From contig JBNKCG010000093.1 in the NCBI GenBank assembly GCA_050287605.1, positions 1-64,000 of the forward strand: 64,000 bases of DNA, read 5' to 3'. The position numbers and the translations under genes were made by a program. The stretch comes from QQUJ01 sp050287605 (GTDB lineage: Bacteria; Pseudomonadota; Gammaproteobacteria; QQUJ01). Of the stretch, positions 42,540 to 51,651 are shown piece after piece; the first letter of the stretch is position 1; each line of letters begins with the position of its first letter. Under the pieces are notes generated by a model, which worked only from the letters and a program-made list of their open reading frames with translations, was not told the DNA's origin and made no database searches.

Positions 42540-43831
42540 ACGAACTCCACCTCCAACAAGTGCACCGAGCATGAGATGCAGGGATCGTAAGCGCGCACCA
42601 GCATCTCCATGGTGTGGGCGAGTTGCGTTTCGTCCACTTTGCCGAGCAGTTGCGGCACGAAGGCGTGCATGTCCTGTTCGATGTTGTTGACGTTTTGACT
42701 GGTGGGGATCACCGCGTCGGCGCTGGTGCAGGCGCCCTGGTCGTCGAAGCCGTATTCGTGGAACAAGATGCCGCGCGGCACCTCCACGGCACCCGCGCCG
42801 CGACCGGCACGCAATGGGACGGCCGGGGGCGTCGCATCCGCACCCCCGTCCAGGTACTGGTCGCACAGCGCCAGCGACTCATGAGTGCAGTGCACCAACT
42901 CCACCAGCTGCGCGAGGTTGTTGTGGTAGGGGTTGTAACAGGGCACTTTGAGACCGAGCCGTTCGGCCACCGCCTGCGCCTCGGGGCGCAGCTGGGCGAA
43001 GTTGTTGTTGACCCGTGCCAACGCACCCACCATGTAGCTGTCGCGGTGCCAGCGCGCCCACTTGGCCGTCGAATGGGCAACGGTGAACTCGTTGGTCACC
43101 TGGCGGTAGTCGGCCACGGCGAGCTGTTCGCCCGTATCAGAGCTGAACACGACGCCGTCGTAGTGGGCGTATTCGTCCGGGTGCTTGAGCGACACATACT
43201 CGGTCTCGCGCTCCAGATCCGGGAGCTTGAGCGCGGCGACGAATTGCACCATGGTCTCCACCTCGGGCAGCGAAGCGGCGAGCCGCTCGCGGATCTGCGC
43301 CAGCGCATCGCGCTGCGGCCATTTGCGAAAACCGCCCAGCGTCGTGCTCATGGGATGCAGCGTGCGTCCGCCGATGACGGCGGTGAAGTCGTTGGCCAGT
43401 TTCTTCAACATTAGTGCGCGACGCACCAGGTCGGGATGCGTTTGCGCCAGCGGCAGCACGCTCTTGGCGCCGACGAAATCGGGCACCGCCAGAAAATAGA
43501 GATGCAGGGAATGGCTCTGCAGGAACTGCGACAGGTTGAGCAGCTTGCGCAGCAGCACCGTGCGCGCGTCGGGGACGATCCCCAGCGCCGCCTCCACCGC
43601 TTTCAGTGCCGCCAGCTGATGGCCGACGCAGCAGATGCCGCAGATGCGGCTCACCGTCTGCGCCACATCCTGCGCCGGCATGCCCAGCACCACGCTCTCG
43701 AAAAAGCGGTTGGCCTCCACCACCTCCAGCTTCACCTCTTCGATCACGCCCTCGCGAGTGTTGATGCGGATGCTGCCGTGCCCTTCGACACGGGTGACGT
43801 GCTCGACGTGGATACGATGGGTGCCGCTCAT
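42536..43831 (-). CDS. hydA: NiFe hydrogenase large (alpha) subunit, group 3b type
   Basis: 431 aa from the ATG at 43831, which overlaps the small-subunit stop by ATGA. The nickel-binding motifs are RICGICCVGH (L1) and DPCISCSVH (L2, C-terminal), giving the four cysteines of the NiFe site. It opens HRIHVEHVTRVEGHGSI, a standard start. The seven residues after the L2 His would be trimmed by the downstream protease. With HydB, G and D it forms a soluble NAD(P)-linked hydrogenase (sulfhydrogenase-like) that may run in either direction. Confidence 0.95.
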   Translation of the reverse strand: MSGTHRIHVEHVTRVEGHGSIRINTREGVIEEVKLEVVEANRFFESVVLGMPAQDVAQTVSRICGICCVGHQLAALKAVEAALGIVPDARTVLLRKLLNLSQFLQSHSLHLYFLAVPDFVGAKSVLPLAQTHPDLVRRALMLKKLANDFTAVIGGRTLHPMSTTLGGFRKWPQRDALAQIRERLAASLPEVETMVQFVAALKLPDLERETEYVSLKHPDEYAHYDGVVFSSDTGEQLAVADYRQVTNEFTVAHSTAKWARWHRDSYMVGALARVNNNFAQLRPEAQAVAERLGLKVPCYNPYHNNLAQLVELVHCTHESLALCDQYLDGGADATPPAVPLRAGRGAGAVEVPRGILFHEYGFDDQGACTSADAVIPTSQNVNNIEQDMHAFVPQLLGKVDETQLAHTMEMLVRAYDPCISCSVHLLEVEFV

Positions 43832-44610
43832 GCCTTCGGTTCCTTCAGACGAGGTTCGCTGCTGCAGTGCAGACGATAGCGGTGCAGAATGGCCGCGTCG
43901 GGTATGCCCATGCTTTGCAGCAGCTCGCGGTGCGCCTCCACGTTGGCATAGGGCAGCAGTCCGCGGCAGCCGTCGCACACGTGCCCGCCGTTGATGCACA
44001 CCGCATCGCAGCCACCGTAGGCAATGGGACCCAGGCAGGCCAGGCCGCGGTCGTAGACGCACTCGTTGCCGTTCTTCTTGCACTCCACACACACAGCGTT
44101 GGCGGGAAAGCGCGGGATCTGCCCGCTCACCAGCGCCTTGACCAAGCGCAGAAACTCCTCGGCCACCATGGGACATCCGCGCAGCGTGTAATCCACCGGC
44201 ACCACTTCGTGCACCGCGCGCACCCGGGTGTGCGCCCACAGCGGCCAGTAGTCACCGTCGGCCTGCACGCGGTTGCGCGCCTCCTCGCCGTAGACACGCT
44301 GGAAATTGACCGCCGGCGCCACGGCGTTGGCACGTGCCTGGACGTTGCCGCTGTCGGCGCAGGCGCCCAGCGCCACCAGGTACTGGGTGCGCGAGCGGAT
44401 GTCACGCAGCCGCGTGACGTCCTCTTCGCGGTGGATGCTGCCCTCGATGAACACGATGTCGTAACGCGGCGCCTTTTCCGACAACGCCTCGCGGAACTCC
44501 ACCAGCTCCACGTGCTCCAGCAGCTCCAACAGCACATCCTCGCAGTTGAGCAGCGCCAGCTGGCACCCCTCGCACCCGGCAAAATCGAAGAAGGCGACTT
44601 TCGGTTTCAC
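43828..44610 (-). CDS. hydD: NiFe hydrogenase small (delta) subunit, group 3b type
   Basis: 260 aa from a GTG at 44610 (GGAGG 7 nt upstream; GTGA overlap with hydG). FAGCEGCQLALL, GACADSGN and RGCPM provide the proximal FeS ligands. A C-terminal part with NAVCVECK, C-x-C-rich GLACLGPIAYGGCDAVCINGG and VCDGCRG binds further clusters. It relays electrons between the NiFe site and the FAD subunit. No Tat signal, consistent with a cytoplasmic enzyme. Confidence 0.94.
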   Translation of the reverse strand: MKPKVAFFDFAGCEGCQLALLNCEDVLLELLEHVELVEFREALSEKAPRYDIVFIEGSIHREEDVTRLRDIRSRTQYLVALGACADSGNVQARANAVAPAVNFQRVYGEEARNRVQADGDYWPLWAHTRVRAVHEVVPVDYTLRGCPMVAEEFLRLVKALVSGQIPRFPANAVCVECKKNGNECVYDRGLACLGPIAYGGCDAVCINGGHVCDGCRGLLPYANVEAHRELLQSMGIPDAAILHRYRLHCSSEPRLKEPKA

Positions 44611-45440
44611 TGCAACGCCTCCGGATAAGCGGCCAAATCGGAATAGCGGAACACCGGACCGTCCTGGCAGCAGTAGAGCTGGTTGATCTGGCAGTGACCG
44701 CACTTGCCTACGCCGCAGCGCATGCGTCGCTCCAGGTCGACGTAGATCTGGTCGGCAGGGATGGCGTGGTGCTGGGCCAGCTCCAGCAGGACGAATTTGT
44801 ACATCACGGGTGGACCGCACAGCACCACGCGGGTGTTGGCGGGATCCAGCGTCAGCTCGCCGAGTGGTGCCGTCACCAGTCCGACGCGCCCGGTCCACGG
44901 CTGGTGTTCGGTGCGGTCCACGGTCTCGATGACCGTCACGCCCTCGCTGCCGGCCCACAGGTTCAGCTCGTCGCGGAACAGGGTCTCGGCCGGGGTGCGC
45001 GCGCCGACGATGAGGGTCAGGGGTCCGAAGCGCTGGCGATCCGCCACCACCGGATGCAGCAGCGAACGCATCGGCACCAGGCCCAACCCGCCGGCCACCA
45101 CCAGCAGTTCGCGCCCGGCGAAATCGTCAAGATCGAACCCGTTGCCGAACGGGCCGCGGATGCCCACCACGTCACCCTCTCCCAGCGAGTGAATCACCCC
45201 GGTTACGCTGCCGGCGCGGCGGATCACCAGCTCCAGTTCCGGGCGCCCTTGCGGCAGGTGGGTGATGGAGATGGCGCATTCGCCGATCCCGAACAGGCTG
45301 ACCATGACGAACTGTCCCGGCCGCGGATCGATGGGCTGCTCCAGCGCCAGGCGGAAATAGCGCTCGCGCGCAGTCAGCTCGCGCGTCTCCACGATGCGCG
45401 CGATCTGTGGCCGGTAGAGGTCGGGTGCCGCCGTCGTCAT
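44607..45440 (-). CDS. hydG: hydrogenase FAD/NAD(P)-binding (gamma) subunit
   Basis: 277 aa from the ATG at 45440 (ATGA overlap with hydB). Ferredoxin-reductase fold: RPGQFVMVSLFGIGECAISI (FAD), GPFGNGFD and VVAGGLGLVPMRSLL (NAD(P)-binding glycines), VVLCGPPVMYKF. The C-terminal RRMRCGVGKCGHCQ...CCQDGPVF binds a [2Fe-2S] cluster. Same family as the dihydroorotate dehydrogenase electron-transfer and sulfite reductase B subunits. It exchanges hydride with NAD(P). Confidence 0.94.
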   Translation of the reverse strand: MTTAAPDLYRPQIARIVETRELTARERYFRLALEQPIDPRPGQFVMVSLFGIGECAISITHLPQGRPELELVIRRAGSVTGVIHSLGEGDVVGIRGPFGNGFDLDDFAGRELLVVAGGLGLVPMRSLLHPVVADRQRFGPLTLIVGARTPAETLFRDELNLWAGSEGVTVIETVDRTEHQPWTGRVGLVTAPLGELTLDPANTRVVLCGPPVMYKFVLLELAQHHAIPADQIYVDLERRMRCGVGKCGHCQINQLYCCQDGPVFRYSDLAAYPEALQ

Positions 45441-46483
45441 TCGTGAGCCTCGCGCGCGATGTCGTTGACCATGTCGAAGATGTCGATGCCCGTGGTGCAC
45501 TGCTGGCCGCAGCGCCCGCAGCCGACGCAGAAGCTGCCCAGTCCGGCGAAGCGCTCGGGCAGGTACTCGAACTTGCGTTTGATGCGATGGCGCTGCCGCT
45601 CGGCGGTTTGGGCACGGAACTGGTGTCCGCCGGCCACTTCCGCGAAACCCGGTACCATGCAGCCGTCCCAGGTGCGGGTACGCTGGCCGGAGGCACCATC
45701 CAGCGCCATCTCATCGCACACCTCGAAGCAGTAGCAGGTGGGGCAGACCAGGTTGCAGGTTCCGCAGGAGAAGCAGCGCTCGGCGTAGCGCTCCCAGACG
45801 GAGGAACGGTAGGCCTCGCGCAGCAGCGCCGGCAGTTGCTCGGGGGGTGCTTCCAGTTGGCGACCGAAGGGTTGCGGACGCGTTGCCTCGGCGGCTTCGC
45901 GGCGCGCGGGCGCGTCGGCACAGGCGGCGAATCCCGCGTCGGCCAGCAGGGCTGCGCCGGCCTCGGTCTGCGCCTCGATGACGGCCTCGTCGCCGTTCAA
46001 CGTCACGAAACAGTCGGCGCCATCGCGCTGGTGGAGCGAACCGGTGCTGGCGCAGAACGCGCGCTCGCTGCAGGGGTGCAGGCAGTTGAAAGCGACGATG
46101 CGCGTGGCGGCGCGACGGCGCAGGTAGTGGGTATCGGCGGGCGGATCGGCGTGCACGGCGTCCATCTGCGCGATGGCGCGCAAATCGCACGGGCGCACCC
46201 CCGCCAGCACCTGTTCCGCCGCTGCCGATTGCTCGATGAACTCGACGCCCCCGTCCGGTTTGCGGCGGAAGGTGAACAGCACCTCCTGATCGGGCAGCAG
46301 TTGCCGAGCGGGTGGAATGATGGAGGAGTGATAGCCCTGGAACGCGATCTCGCTGTCCGCGGCCAACGGCCGGAAATTCCAGTTGACGCTGCCTTCGCGC
46401 TGCGGGTAATGGACCGTCATGCGATCGCATAGCCCGCGCAGCCAATCGGACAACTGGGCCAAGTTGCCTAGGTAACCGCTCAC
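45437..46483 (-). CDS. hydB: hydrogenase 4Fe-4S (beta) subunit
   Basis: 348 aa from a GTG at 46483, with GGGGGA 5 nt upstream. Two clusters of four cysteines near the C-terminus (CFSCGTCNLVCPTCYC and CVGCGRCGQQCTTGID) bind [4Fe-4S] centres. The N-terminal domain resembles anaerobic sulfite reductase A/HydB, with VRPCDLRAI and a further Cys set (FNCLHPC...CAST). First gene of the hydrogenase operon. In group 3b enzymes this subunit passes electrons and may allow sulfur reduction. Confidence 0.93.
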   Translation of the reverse strand: MSGYLGNLAQLSDWLRGLCDRMTVHYPQREGSVNWNFRPLAADSEIAFQGYHSSIIPPARQLLPDQEVLFTFRRKPDGGVEFIEQSAAAEQVLAGVRPCDLRAIAQMDAVHADPPADTHYLRRRAATRIVAFNCLHPCSERAFCASTGSLHQRDGADCFVTLNGDEAVIEAQTEAGAALLADAGFAACADAPARREAAEATRPQPFGRQLEAPPEQLPALLREAYRSSVWERYAERCFSCGTCNLVCPTCYCFEVCDEMALDGASGQRTRTWDGCMVPGFAEVAGGHQFRAQTAERQRHRIKRKFEYLPERFAGLGSFCVGCGRCGQQCTTGIDIFDMVNDIAREAHE

Positions 46484-46559
46484 TGAAATCCCCCGCTGCA
46501 GATGAATTCCCTATCGACTCGGTTGCGCGGACTGCCGCCGCCATCGCGTTCGCCCCTAC

Positions 46560-46589
46560 ACTGTAGGCGAAGCCGCACCGTTGTCTCAA
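46560..46589 (-). promoter_or_regulatory. candidate promoter of the hydrogenase operon
   Basis: On the minus strand TTGAGA (46584-46589), an 18-bp spacer, then TACAGT (46560-46565), about 77 bp before the hydB start. The -10 lies inside an imperfect palindrome (46549-46571) of TTCGCC...TACA/TGTA...GGCGAA arms, a possible regulator site. Confidence 0.5.
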
Positions 46590-46773
46590 GCTGAGTGCCG
46601 ATCTCACCACTCCCGCGCGCCGCACCGATCGCCCGCGCGTTCAGCGCAGAGAGCTGCGACGCCTTACAGCATCCTGACAAAAACGATAGAATACTCGCTC
46701 CTTCGCCCCATCCCTTCGAACTGCGTCGCGATTCCCGCCGCCACGGGCAGCGGATCGTACCGAGGTTGCGTAG

Positions 46774-47589
46774 ATGAATGTTGCCGACTCACCCCTGATC
46801 CTCGAACCCGATGCGTTGGAAGCGCTCCTGGGCAACACCGACTTGCTGATCGTGGATCTGTGCAAGCCCGAGATCTATCATCAGTATCACCTGCCTGGCG
46901 CAATTCACCTTGACTACGGTCAACTCATTCAACCGCAGCGTCCCGCTATGGGACTGCCCCCCGACGCGAACCGCCTCAGCGAACTCTGCTCACGCATGGG
47001 ACTGACTCCCGACACGCACGTGGTCGCCTACGACGACGAAGGGGGCGGACGTGCGGCGCGATTGCTGTGGACGCTGGAGCTGCTCGGGCACACGCGCTAC
47101 TCGCTGCTCAACGGCGGACTGCACGCCTGGGCCAACGAGCGCCACCCGCTGGTGGCCGACACGGCGCTGCGCGATTCCAGCGACTACGCCATCCGGCTCA
47201 ACGACACGGTGCTTGCCACCAAGGAGTACGTGCTCACCCACCTGGGCGACACCGAGGTGAAACTGCTCGATGCGCGCTCGCCCGCCGAATATCAGGGTAG
47301 CAAGGTGTTCGCCGCCCGCGGCGGCCACATCCCGGGCGCGGTCAATCTGGAATGGACCGAGACCATGGACCCGCAGCGCAATCTGCGCCTCAAGGATCGC
47401 GACACGCTGTACGACATGCTCGAGGTGCGCGGCGTTCTGCCCGAACGCGAGATCGTCGTCTACTGCCAGACCCATCACCGCTCGGCGCACCTCTATATCG
47501 TGCTCCGATCGCTGGGCTATCCGCGGGTGCGGGCCTACGCCGGTTCCTGGTCCGAGTGGGGCAACCTGCCCGAGCTGCCGGTGGAGTAA
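46774..47589 (+). CDS. two-domain rhodanese sulfurtransferase
   Basis: 271 aa; GAGG lies 8 nt before the ATG. An inactive N-terminal rhodanese domain (LIVDLCKPEIYHQYHLPGAIHL; no catalytic Cys) precedes an active C-terminal one (VKLLDARSPAEYQG, VVYCQTHHRSAH with the catalytic Cys, GYPRVRAYAGSWSEWGN). The layout matches thiosulfate/mercaptopyruvate sulfurtransferases. The loop CQTHHRS fits neither the MST (CGSGVT) nor the classic TST (CRxGxT) form exactly, so the donor is open. It is divergent from the hydrogenase operon, which suits sulfur metabolism (inference). Confidence 0.93.
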   Translation: MNVADSPLILEPDALEALLGNTDLLIVDLCKPEIYHQYHLPGAIHLDYGQLIQPQRPAMGLPPDANRLSELCSRMGLTPDTHVVAYDDEGGGRAARLLWTLELLGHTRYSLLNGGLHAWANERHPLVADTALRDSSDYAIRLNDTVLATKEYVLTHLGDTEVKLLDARSPAEYQGSKVFAARGGHIPGAVNLEWTETMDPQRNLRLKDRDTLYDMLEVRGVLPEREIVVYCQTHHRSAHLYIVLRSLGYPRVRAYAGSWSEWGNLPELPVE

Positions 47590-47696
47590 AGCGCGCCCCG
47601 CGGCGCCATCCGGCGACCGCCGCCTCGTACCTGGATAATCACCGGACAACCTGACACAATCGCAGCCGTTTTTCGCCACGCGTTGCCACAGCACCC

Positions 47697-48599
47697 ATGA
47701 ACGATACCCGCCCGGACCCCGCCGGCGAACCGGCACGGCTGCTCGATCACTGCAAGGCGATCACGCAGCGGCCGCTGCCGCACCACCCGCTGTCGCGCGC
47801 CATGCACCGTCTGGCCCGCAGTCGCAACGCGCTGATCCGCCGTGCATTGATCCGCTTCTTCGTTTCACGCTTCGGCATCGATCTCAGCGAAGCGGAGATT
47901 CAGGACCCCGGCGCCTTCGCGACCTTCAACGACTTCTTCACCCGTGCACTGCGCGACGGCGCGCGTCCCATCGCCGCCGGCGACGAGGTGCTGGTCTCCC
48001 CCGTCGATGCCACCATCAGCCAGTTGGGCCGCCTGGACGACGGCGCTATCCTCCAAGCCAAGGGCAAGCACTTCGACGTGACGCGCCTGCTGGGTGGCGA
48101 CCAAGGACGCGCCCAACCCTTCCACAACGGCGGCTTCGCCACGCTCTACCTCTCGCCGCGCGACTACCACCGCATCCACATGCCGGTGGCGGGGACGCTG
48201 CGCGAGATGATCTACGTGCCGGGGCGGCTGTTCAGCGTCAACCCCGCTACCACCCGGGCGCTGCCCGGACTGTTCGCCCGCAACGAACGCGTGGCGCTGC
48301 TGTTCGACACCGACCACGGCCCGCTGGCCGTAGTGCTGGTGGGCGCACTGTTCGTGGGCAGTATCGAGACGGTGTGGGCGGGCGAAGTCACCCCGCCGCG
48401 CGGGGCGCGAATTCGCAACTGGCGCTATGACGCCGGCACCGGCCCCAGCCGCTTTGCCAAAGGCGCCGAGATCGGCCGCTTCAACATGGGTTCGACGGTG
48501 ATCCTGCTCACCGGCCCCGACTCACTGCAGTGGGATGCACGCCTGCAGCCCGGTCTGCACCTGCGCGTCGGCGAAGCGATGGCGACGGGTTCCTCCTAG
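47697..48599 (+). CDS. psd: phosphatidylserine decarboxylase proenzyme
   Basis: 300 aa. The self-processing site that yields the pyruvoyl group is NMGSTVILL (GST near residue 265; the usual form is LGST). Other signatures: FNDFFTRALRDGARPI, SPVDATISQLG, YLSPRDYHRIHMP and FSVNP. It converts phosphatidylserine to phosphatidylethanolamine at the inner membrane. It lies 107 bp after the rhodanese gene. Typical gammaproteobacterial length. Confidence 0.96.
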   Translation: MNDTRPDPAGEPARLLDHCKAITQRPLPHHPLSRAMHRLARSRNALIRRALIRFFVSRFGIDLSEAEIQDPGAFATFNDFFTRALRDGARPIAAGDEVLVSPVDATISQLGRLDDGAILQAKGKHFDVTRLLGGDQGRAQPFHNGGFATLYLSPRDYHRIHMPVAGTLREMIYVPGRLFSVNPATTRALPGLFARNERVALLFDTDHGPLAVVLVGALFVGSIETVWAGEVTPPRGARIRNWRYDAGTGPSRFAKGAEIGRFNMGSTVILLTGPDSLQWDARLQPGLHLRVGEAMATGSS

Positions 48600-48686
48600 C
48601 CGGGGCAAGGCCGATTGTGGCCGCCGCGCCGCCTCTGCTACCATGCCGCGTCCGCCGTCTGCGGGACCCACCAGAGACCCGACCCC

Positions 48687-49862
48687 ATGATCGACTCCGC
48701 GCTACCCTCCCTGATCATCCGCGGCCGCAAACTGCTGCCCATCATCCAGGGAGGCATGGGTATCGGCATCTCCGCCCACCGACTGGCCGGCGCGGTAGCC
48801 AAAGAGGGCGCGGTGGGCACCATCGCCAGCATCGACCTGCGCCGTCTGCACCCCGATTTGATGGCACGCACCCGGCGTAGCGGCGACGCCGCCGCCATGG
48901 GCGAGGCCAACCTGGAGGCGCTGGACCGCGAAATCCGCCAAGCGCGCGAGATCTGCGGCACCGAGGGGTTTCTCGCGGTGAACGTTATGAAAGCGGTGGA
49001 CCAGCATGCCGACCTAGTACGCCAGGCCTGCGCCAGCGGAGCCGACGCCATCGTCATGGGCGCCGGCCTGCCCCTGGACCTGCCCGACCTGGCCGCCGAC
49101 TACCCCGGCGTAGCGCTGATCCCCATCCTCTCCGAAGAGCGCGGCGTCAAGGCGGTGCTGAAGAAGTGGCTGCGCAAGGATCGCCTGCCCGACGCCATCA
49201 TCATCGAGAACCCGCACCACGCCGGCGGTCACCTGGGCAGCCCCAAGCTGGCCGAGGTCAACGACCCGCGTTTCCTGTTCGGCCGCGTAATCGACGAGTT
49301 GAAAGGCTGGTTTCGTCAGGTGGAGCAGACCCTGGAGGGCATCCCCCTGATCGCCGCCGGCGGCATCAACTCCTTCGACAAACTGAAGCGCCTCATCGCC
49401 GACGGCTGGAGAGGAGCGCAGCTGGGCACCCCGTTTGCGGTCACCCAGGAGGGCGACGCCCACCCCAACTTCAAGCGCGTGCTGGCCGAGGCCAAAGCGG
49501 AAGACATCATCACCTTCCTCAGTGCCGCGGGCCTGCCGGCGCGGGCGGTGCTGACGCCGTGGCTGAAGAAATACCTGGGACGCGAGGCGCACCTCAAGGC
49601 GCGGGTCAATCCCAAGAAGGCCACCTGCGCGGTGCAGATGGAGTGCCTGAGCCACTGCGGACTGAAGGACGCCAACCCCCAGGCCGGGCAGTTCTGTATC
49701 GACACCCAGTTGGCGGCGGCAGTCCAGGGCAACGTCGAGCGCGGACTCTTCTTCCGCGGTTCGGAGTCGTTGCCCTTCGGCAACGAGATCCGTTCGGTAC
49801 GCGAGCTGCTGCAGTTCCTGCTCTCGGGCATCGACCCGCGCGGCGGCGCCAAGACCGCCTAG
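48687..49862 (+). CDS. nitronate monooxygenase/2-nitropropane dioxygenase-family flavoprotein
   Basis: 391 aa from the ATG at 48687. An FMN-dependent TIM barrel: PIIQGGMGIGISAHRLAGAVA, ENPHHAGGHLG (active-site His in the HHAGGH segment), IAAGGI and GAQLGTPFA for phosphate binding. The family oxidises nitronates or acts as an enoyl-reductase-like enzyme (FabK relatives). The C-terminal half, with CAVQMECLSHCGL and FCID cysteines, is an extension not usual for small NMOs. 87 bp after psd and on the same strand. Confidence 0.9.
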   Translation: MIDSALPSLIIRGRKLLPIIQGGMGIGISAHRLAGAVAKEGAVGTIASIDLRRLHPDLMARTRRSGDAAAMGEANLEALDREIRQAREICGTEGFLAVNVMKAVDQHADLVRQACASGADAIVMGAGLPLDLPDLAADYPGVALIPILSEERGVKAVLKKWLRKDRLPDAIIIENPHHAGGHLGSPKLAEVNDPRFLFGRVIDELKGWFRQVEQTLEGIPLIAAGGINSFDKLKRLIADGWRGAQLGTPFAVTQEGDAHPNFKRVLAEAKAEDIITFLSAAGLPARAVLTPWLKKYLGREAHLKARVNPKKATCAVQMECLSHCGLKDANPQAGQFCIDTQLAAAVQGNVERGLFFRGSESLPFGNEIRSVRELLQFLLSGIDPRGGAKTA

Positions 49863-49885
49863 CGTCCGCCCCCGACCGGTCGACG

Positions 49886-50872
49886 TCAGGCGCGCTCGAC
49901 GGGAAACGCCAGCACCTGGCGGATGTCGTCAACCCCGGTCAACGCCATCAGCAACCGATCCACCCCCACCGCCACCCCGGCGCAGGCGGGCAGACCGTGC
50001 GCCAGCGCCGCCAGCAAGCGGCGGTCGGCGGGCGGTATCGGCAATCCCAGGGTCTGACGGCGTGCGGCATCGGCCGCGAAACGCCGTGCCTGCTCCCGTG
50101 CATCGGCCAGTTCGTTGAAGCCGTTGGCCAGTTCCAGCCCCCGCCAATAAAGTTCGAAACGCTGCGCCACCCTCGCATCGTCGGGATCGATGCGCGCCAG
50201 TGATGCCTGGCTGGCCGGATAGGCGTGGATGAAACAGGGACGTTCCATGCCCAGCCGTGGCTCGACCTCGTGAACCAGGATCAGGTCGCGCCAGAAATCC
50301 GCGTCGGTCTCGACCTCGGCGCCGGGCGGTGCGTAGGCGGCGGCATGCGCCTTGAGGGTTGCCAGCGGAGCAAAAGGATCAACGCTTGCGTAGCGCAGGA
50401 ACGCCTCGCGGTAGGTGAGGCGCTCGGCGTCAACGGGAAGTGCTTCGGCCGCCACCGCCTGCAGCAGCGCCTCCAGCTCGTCCATCAGGGCGTGGTGATC
50501 GAACCCGGGCCGGTACCACTCCAGCAGCGTAAATTCCGGGTTGTGGCGCCGCCCCGCTTCGCCATCGCGAAACACCTTGGCGATCTGGTAGATGGGCCCG
50601 CTGCCCGCTGCCAGCAGCCGCTTCATGGGAAACTCGGGCGAGGTATGCAGGTAGAGCCGACCCTCGGGTGGCGCACCGGGACCGTGGTATTCGGTGGCGA
50701 AACTGTGCAGGTGGGGCTCGCCGGTGGCAGCGGCCGACAGAATAGGGGTCTCCACTTCGAACACCCCGCGTCGGGCGAAGAATTCGCGTATTCGCGCCAG
50801 CAACCGTGCGCGGTGCGCCAGCATCTCGCGCGTGGCGCTGGGGGCCCAGTCGGCGGACGATAGATCGGTCAT
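49886..50872 (-). CDS. epmA: elongation factor P-(R)-beta-lysine ligase
   Basis: 328 aa, matching EpmA/GenX/PoxA across its length: SFATEYHGPG, YLHTSPEFPMKRLLAAGSGPIYQIAKVFRDGE (class II synthetase motif 2), HNPEFTLLEWYRP, ELANGFNEL and GVAVGVDRLLMAL (motif 3). It attaches beta-lysine to Lys34 of EF-P. Full-length agreement with E. coli EpmA supports the ATG at 50872, although no ribosome-binding site precedes it and the efp terminator ends only ~9 bp upstream. Confidence 0.96.
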   Translation of the reverse strand: MTDLSSADWAPSATREMLAHRARLLARIREFFARRGVFEVETPILSAAATGEPHLHSFATEYHGPGAPPEGRLYLHTSPEFPMKRLLAAGSGPIYQIAKVFRDGEAGRRHNPEFTLLEWYRPGFDHHALMDELEALLQAVAAEALPVDAERLTYREAFLRYASVDPFAPLATLKAHAAAYAPPGAEVETDADFWRDLILVHEVEPRLGMERPCFIHAYPASQASLARIDPDDARVAQRFELYWRGLELANGFNELADAREQARRFAADAARRQTLGLPIPPADRRLLAALAHGLPACAGVAVGVDRLLMALTGVDDIRQVLAFPVERA

Positions 50873-50880
50873 CGAGCGAC

Positions 50881-50907
50881 AAAAAGGGCCGGTCGAACCG
50901 GCCCTTT
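50881..50907 (-). terminator. efp terminator immediately before epmA
   Basis: A perfect 11-bp stem (AAAGGGCCGGT / ACCGGCCCTTT) with a 3-nt loop, followed on the minus strand by TTTTTG. It sits between efp and the epmA start. Confidence 0.85.
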
Positions 50908-50933
50908 CCGAGGATGCCTTGACGCCCGCGCGT

Positions 50934-51506
50934 TCACTCTTCCTTGGCGCGCGACACGTACTCGCCGGAACGGGTGTCGACCTTGATCAACTCGCCCTGC
51001 TCCAGGAACAGCGGTACGCGCACCACGGCGCCGGTCTCCAGAGTGGCGGGTTTGACACCGCCGGTCGCGGTATCGCCGCGCAGCCCGGGATCGCATTCGC
51101 TGATGCGCAGGATGACGAAGTTGGCCGGCGTCACCGCCAGCGGCGAACCGTTGTAGAGGGTGACGGTACAGACATCCTGCTCCTTGAGCCACTTGGTGGC
51201 ATCGGCGACCGCGCTCTGGTCGGCGGCGAACTGCTCATAGGAGTCGGGGTCCATGAAGTGCCAGAATTCGCCGTCGGCGTAGAGGTACTGCATCTCGGTG
51301 TCGACGACGTCGGCGGTCTCCAGGGTTTCGCCCGACTTGTAGGTGCGCTCCCAGATGCGCCCGCTCTTCAAATTGCGCATCTTGACGCGGTTGAAGGCCT
51401 GTCCTTTGCCCGGCTTGACGAACTCGTTCTCGACGATGGCGCACGGATCGCCGTCCACCATCACCTTCAAGCCGCTGCGAAATTCGTTGGTGCTGACCGT
51501 AGCCAT
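50934..51506 (-). CDS. efp: translation elongation factor P
   Basis: 190 aa from the ATG at 51506. Three beta-barrel domains; the modified Lys34 lies in VKPGKGQAF. KMRNLKSGRIWERTYKSGET and YLYADGEFWHFMD are conserved. It rescues ribosomes stalled on polyproline. Its modification enzymes flank it: epmA downstream on the same strand and epmB divergent upstream, 145 bp away. Confidence 0.98.
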   Translation of the reverse strand: MATVSTNEFRSGLKVMVDGDPCAIVENEFVKPGKGQAFNRVKMRNLKSGRIWERTYKSGETLETADVVDTEMQYLYADGEFWHFMDPDSYEQFAADQSAVADATKWLKEQDVCTVTLYNGSPLAVTPANFVILRISECDPGLRGDTATGGVKPATLETGAVVRVPLFLEQGELIKVDTRSGEYVSRAKEE

Positions 51507-51638
51507 GGTTTCCTCATTGCAACTGCTGCGCGTCGATCCCCGCCCGTTGCGGCAACGCACGCCCAAATAAACGAAAAGGACGAGTCATCGAGCCCGCCCT
51601 TGCTGCGCGCCACCGCCGTGACCGTGCCGCGAAGCGCG

Positions 51639-51644
51639 TATAAT
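51639..51644 (+). promoter_or_regulatory. consensus -10 hexamer of epmB
   Basis: A perfect TATAAT ends 7 bp before the epmB ATG, so transcription would begin at or near the start codon. GTGACC at 51618-51623 is a poor, closely spaced -35 candidate. Confidence 0.55.
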
Positions 51645-51651
51645 AGCGCGA

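Noticed and set aside
42572..43000. Long in-frame extension of the maturation protease upstream of 42572
   Set aside because: Lies inside the large-subunit gene in another frame. The conserved N-terminus begins near 42539.
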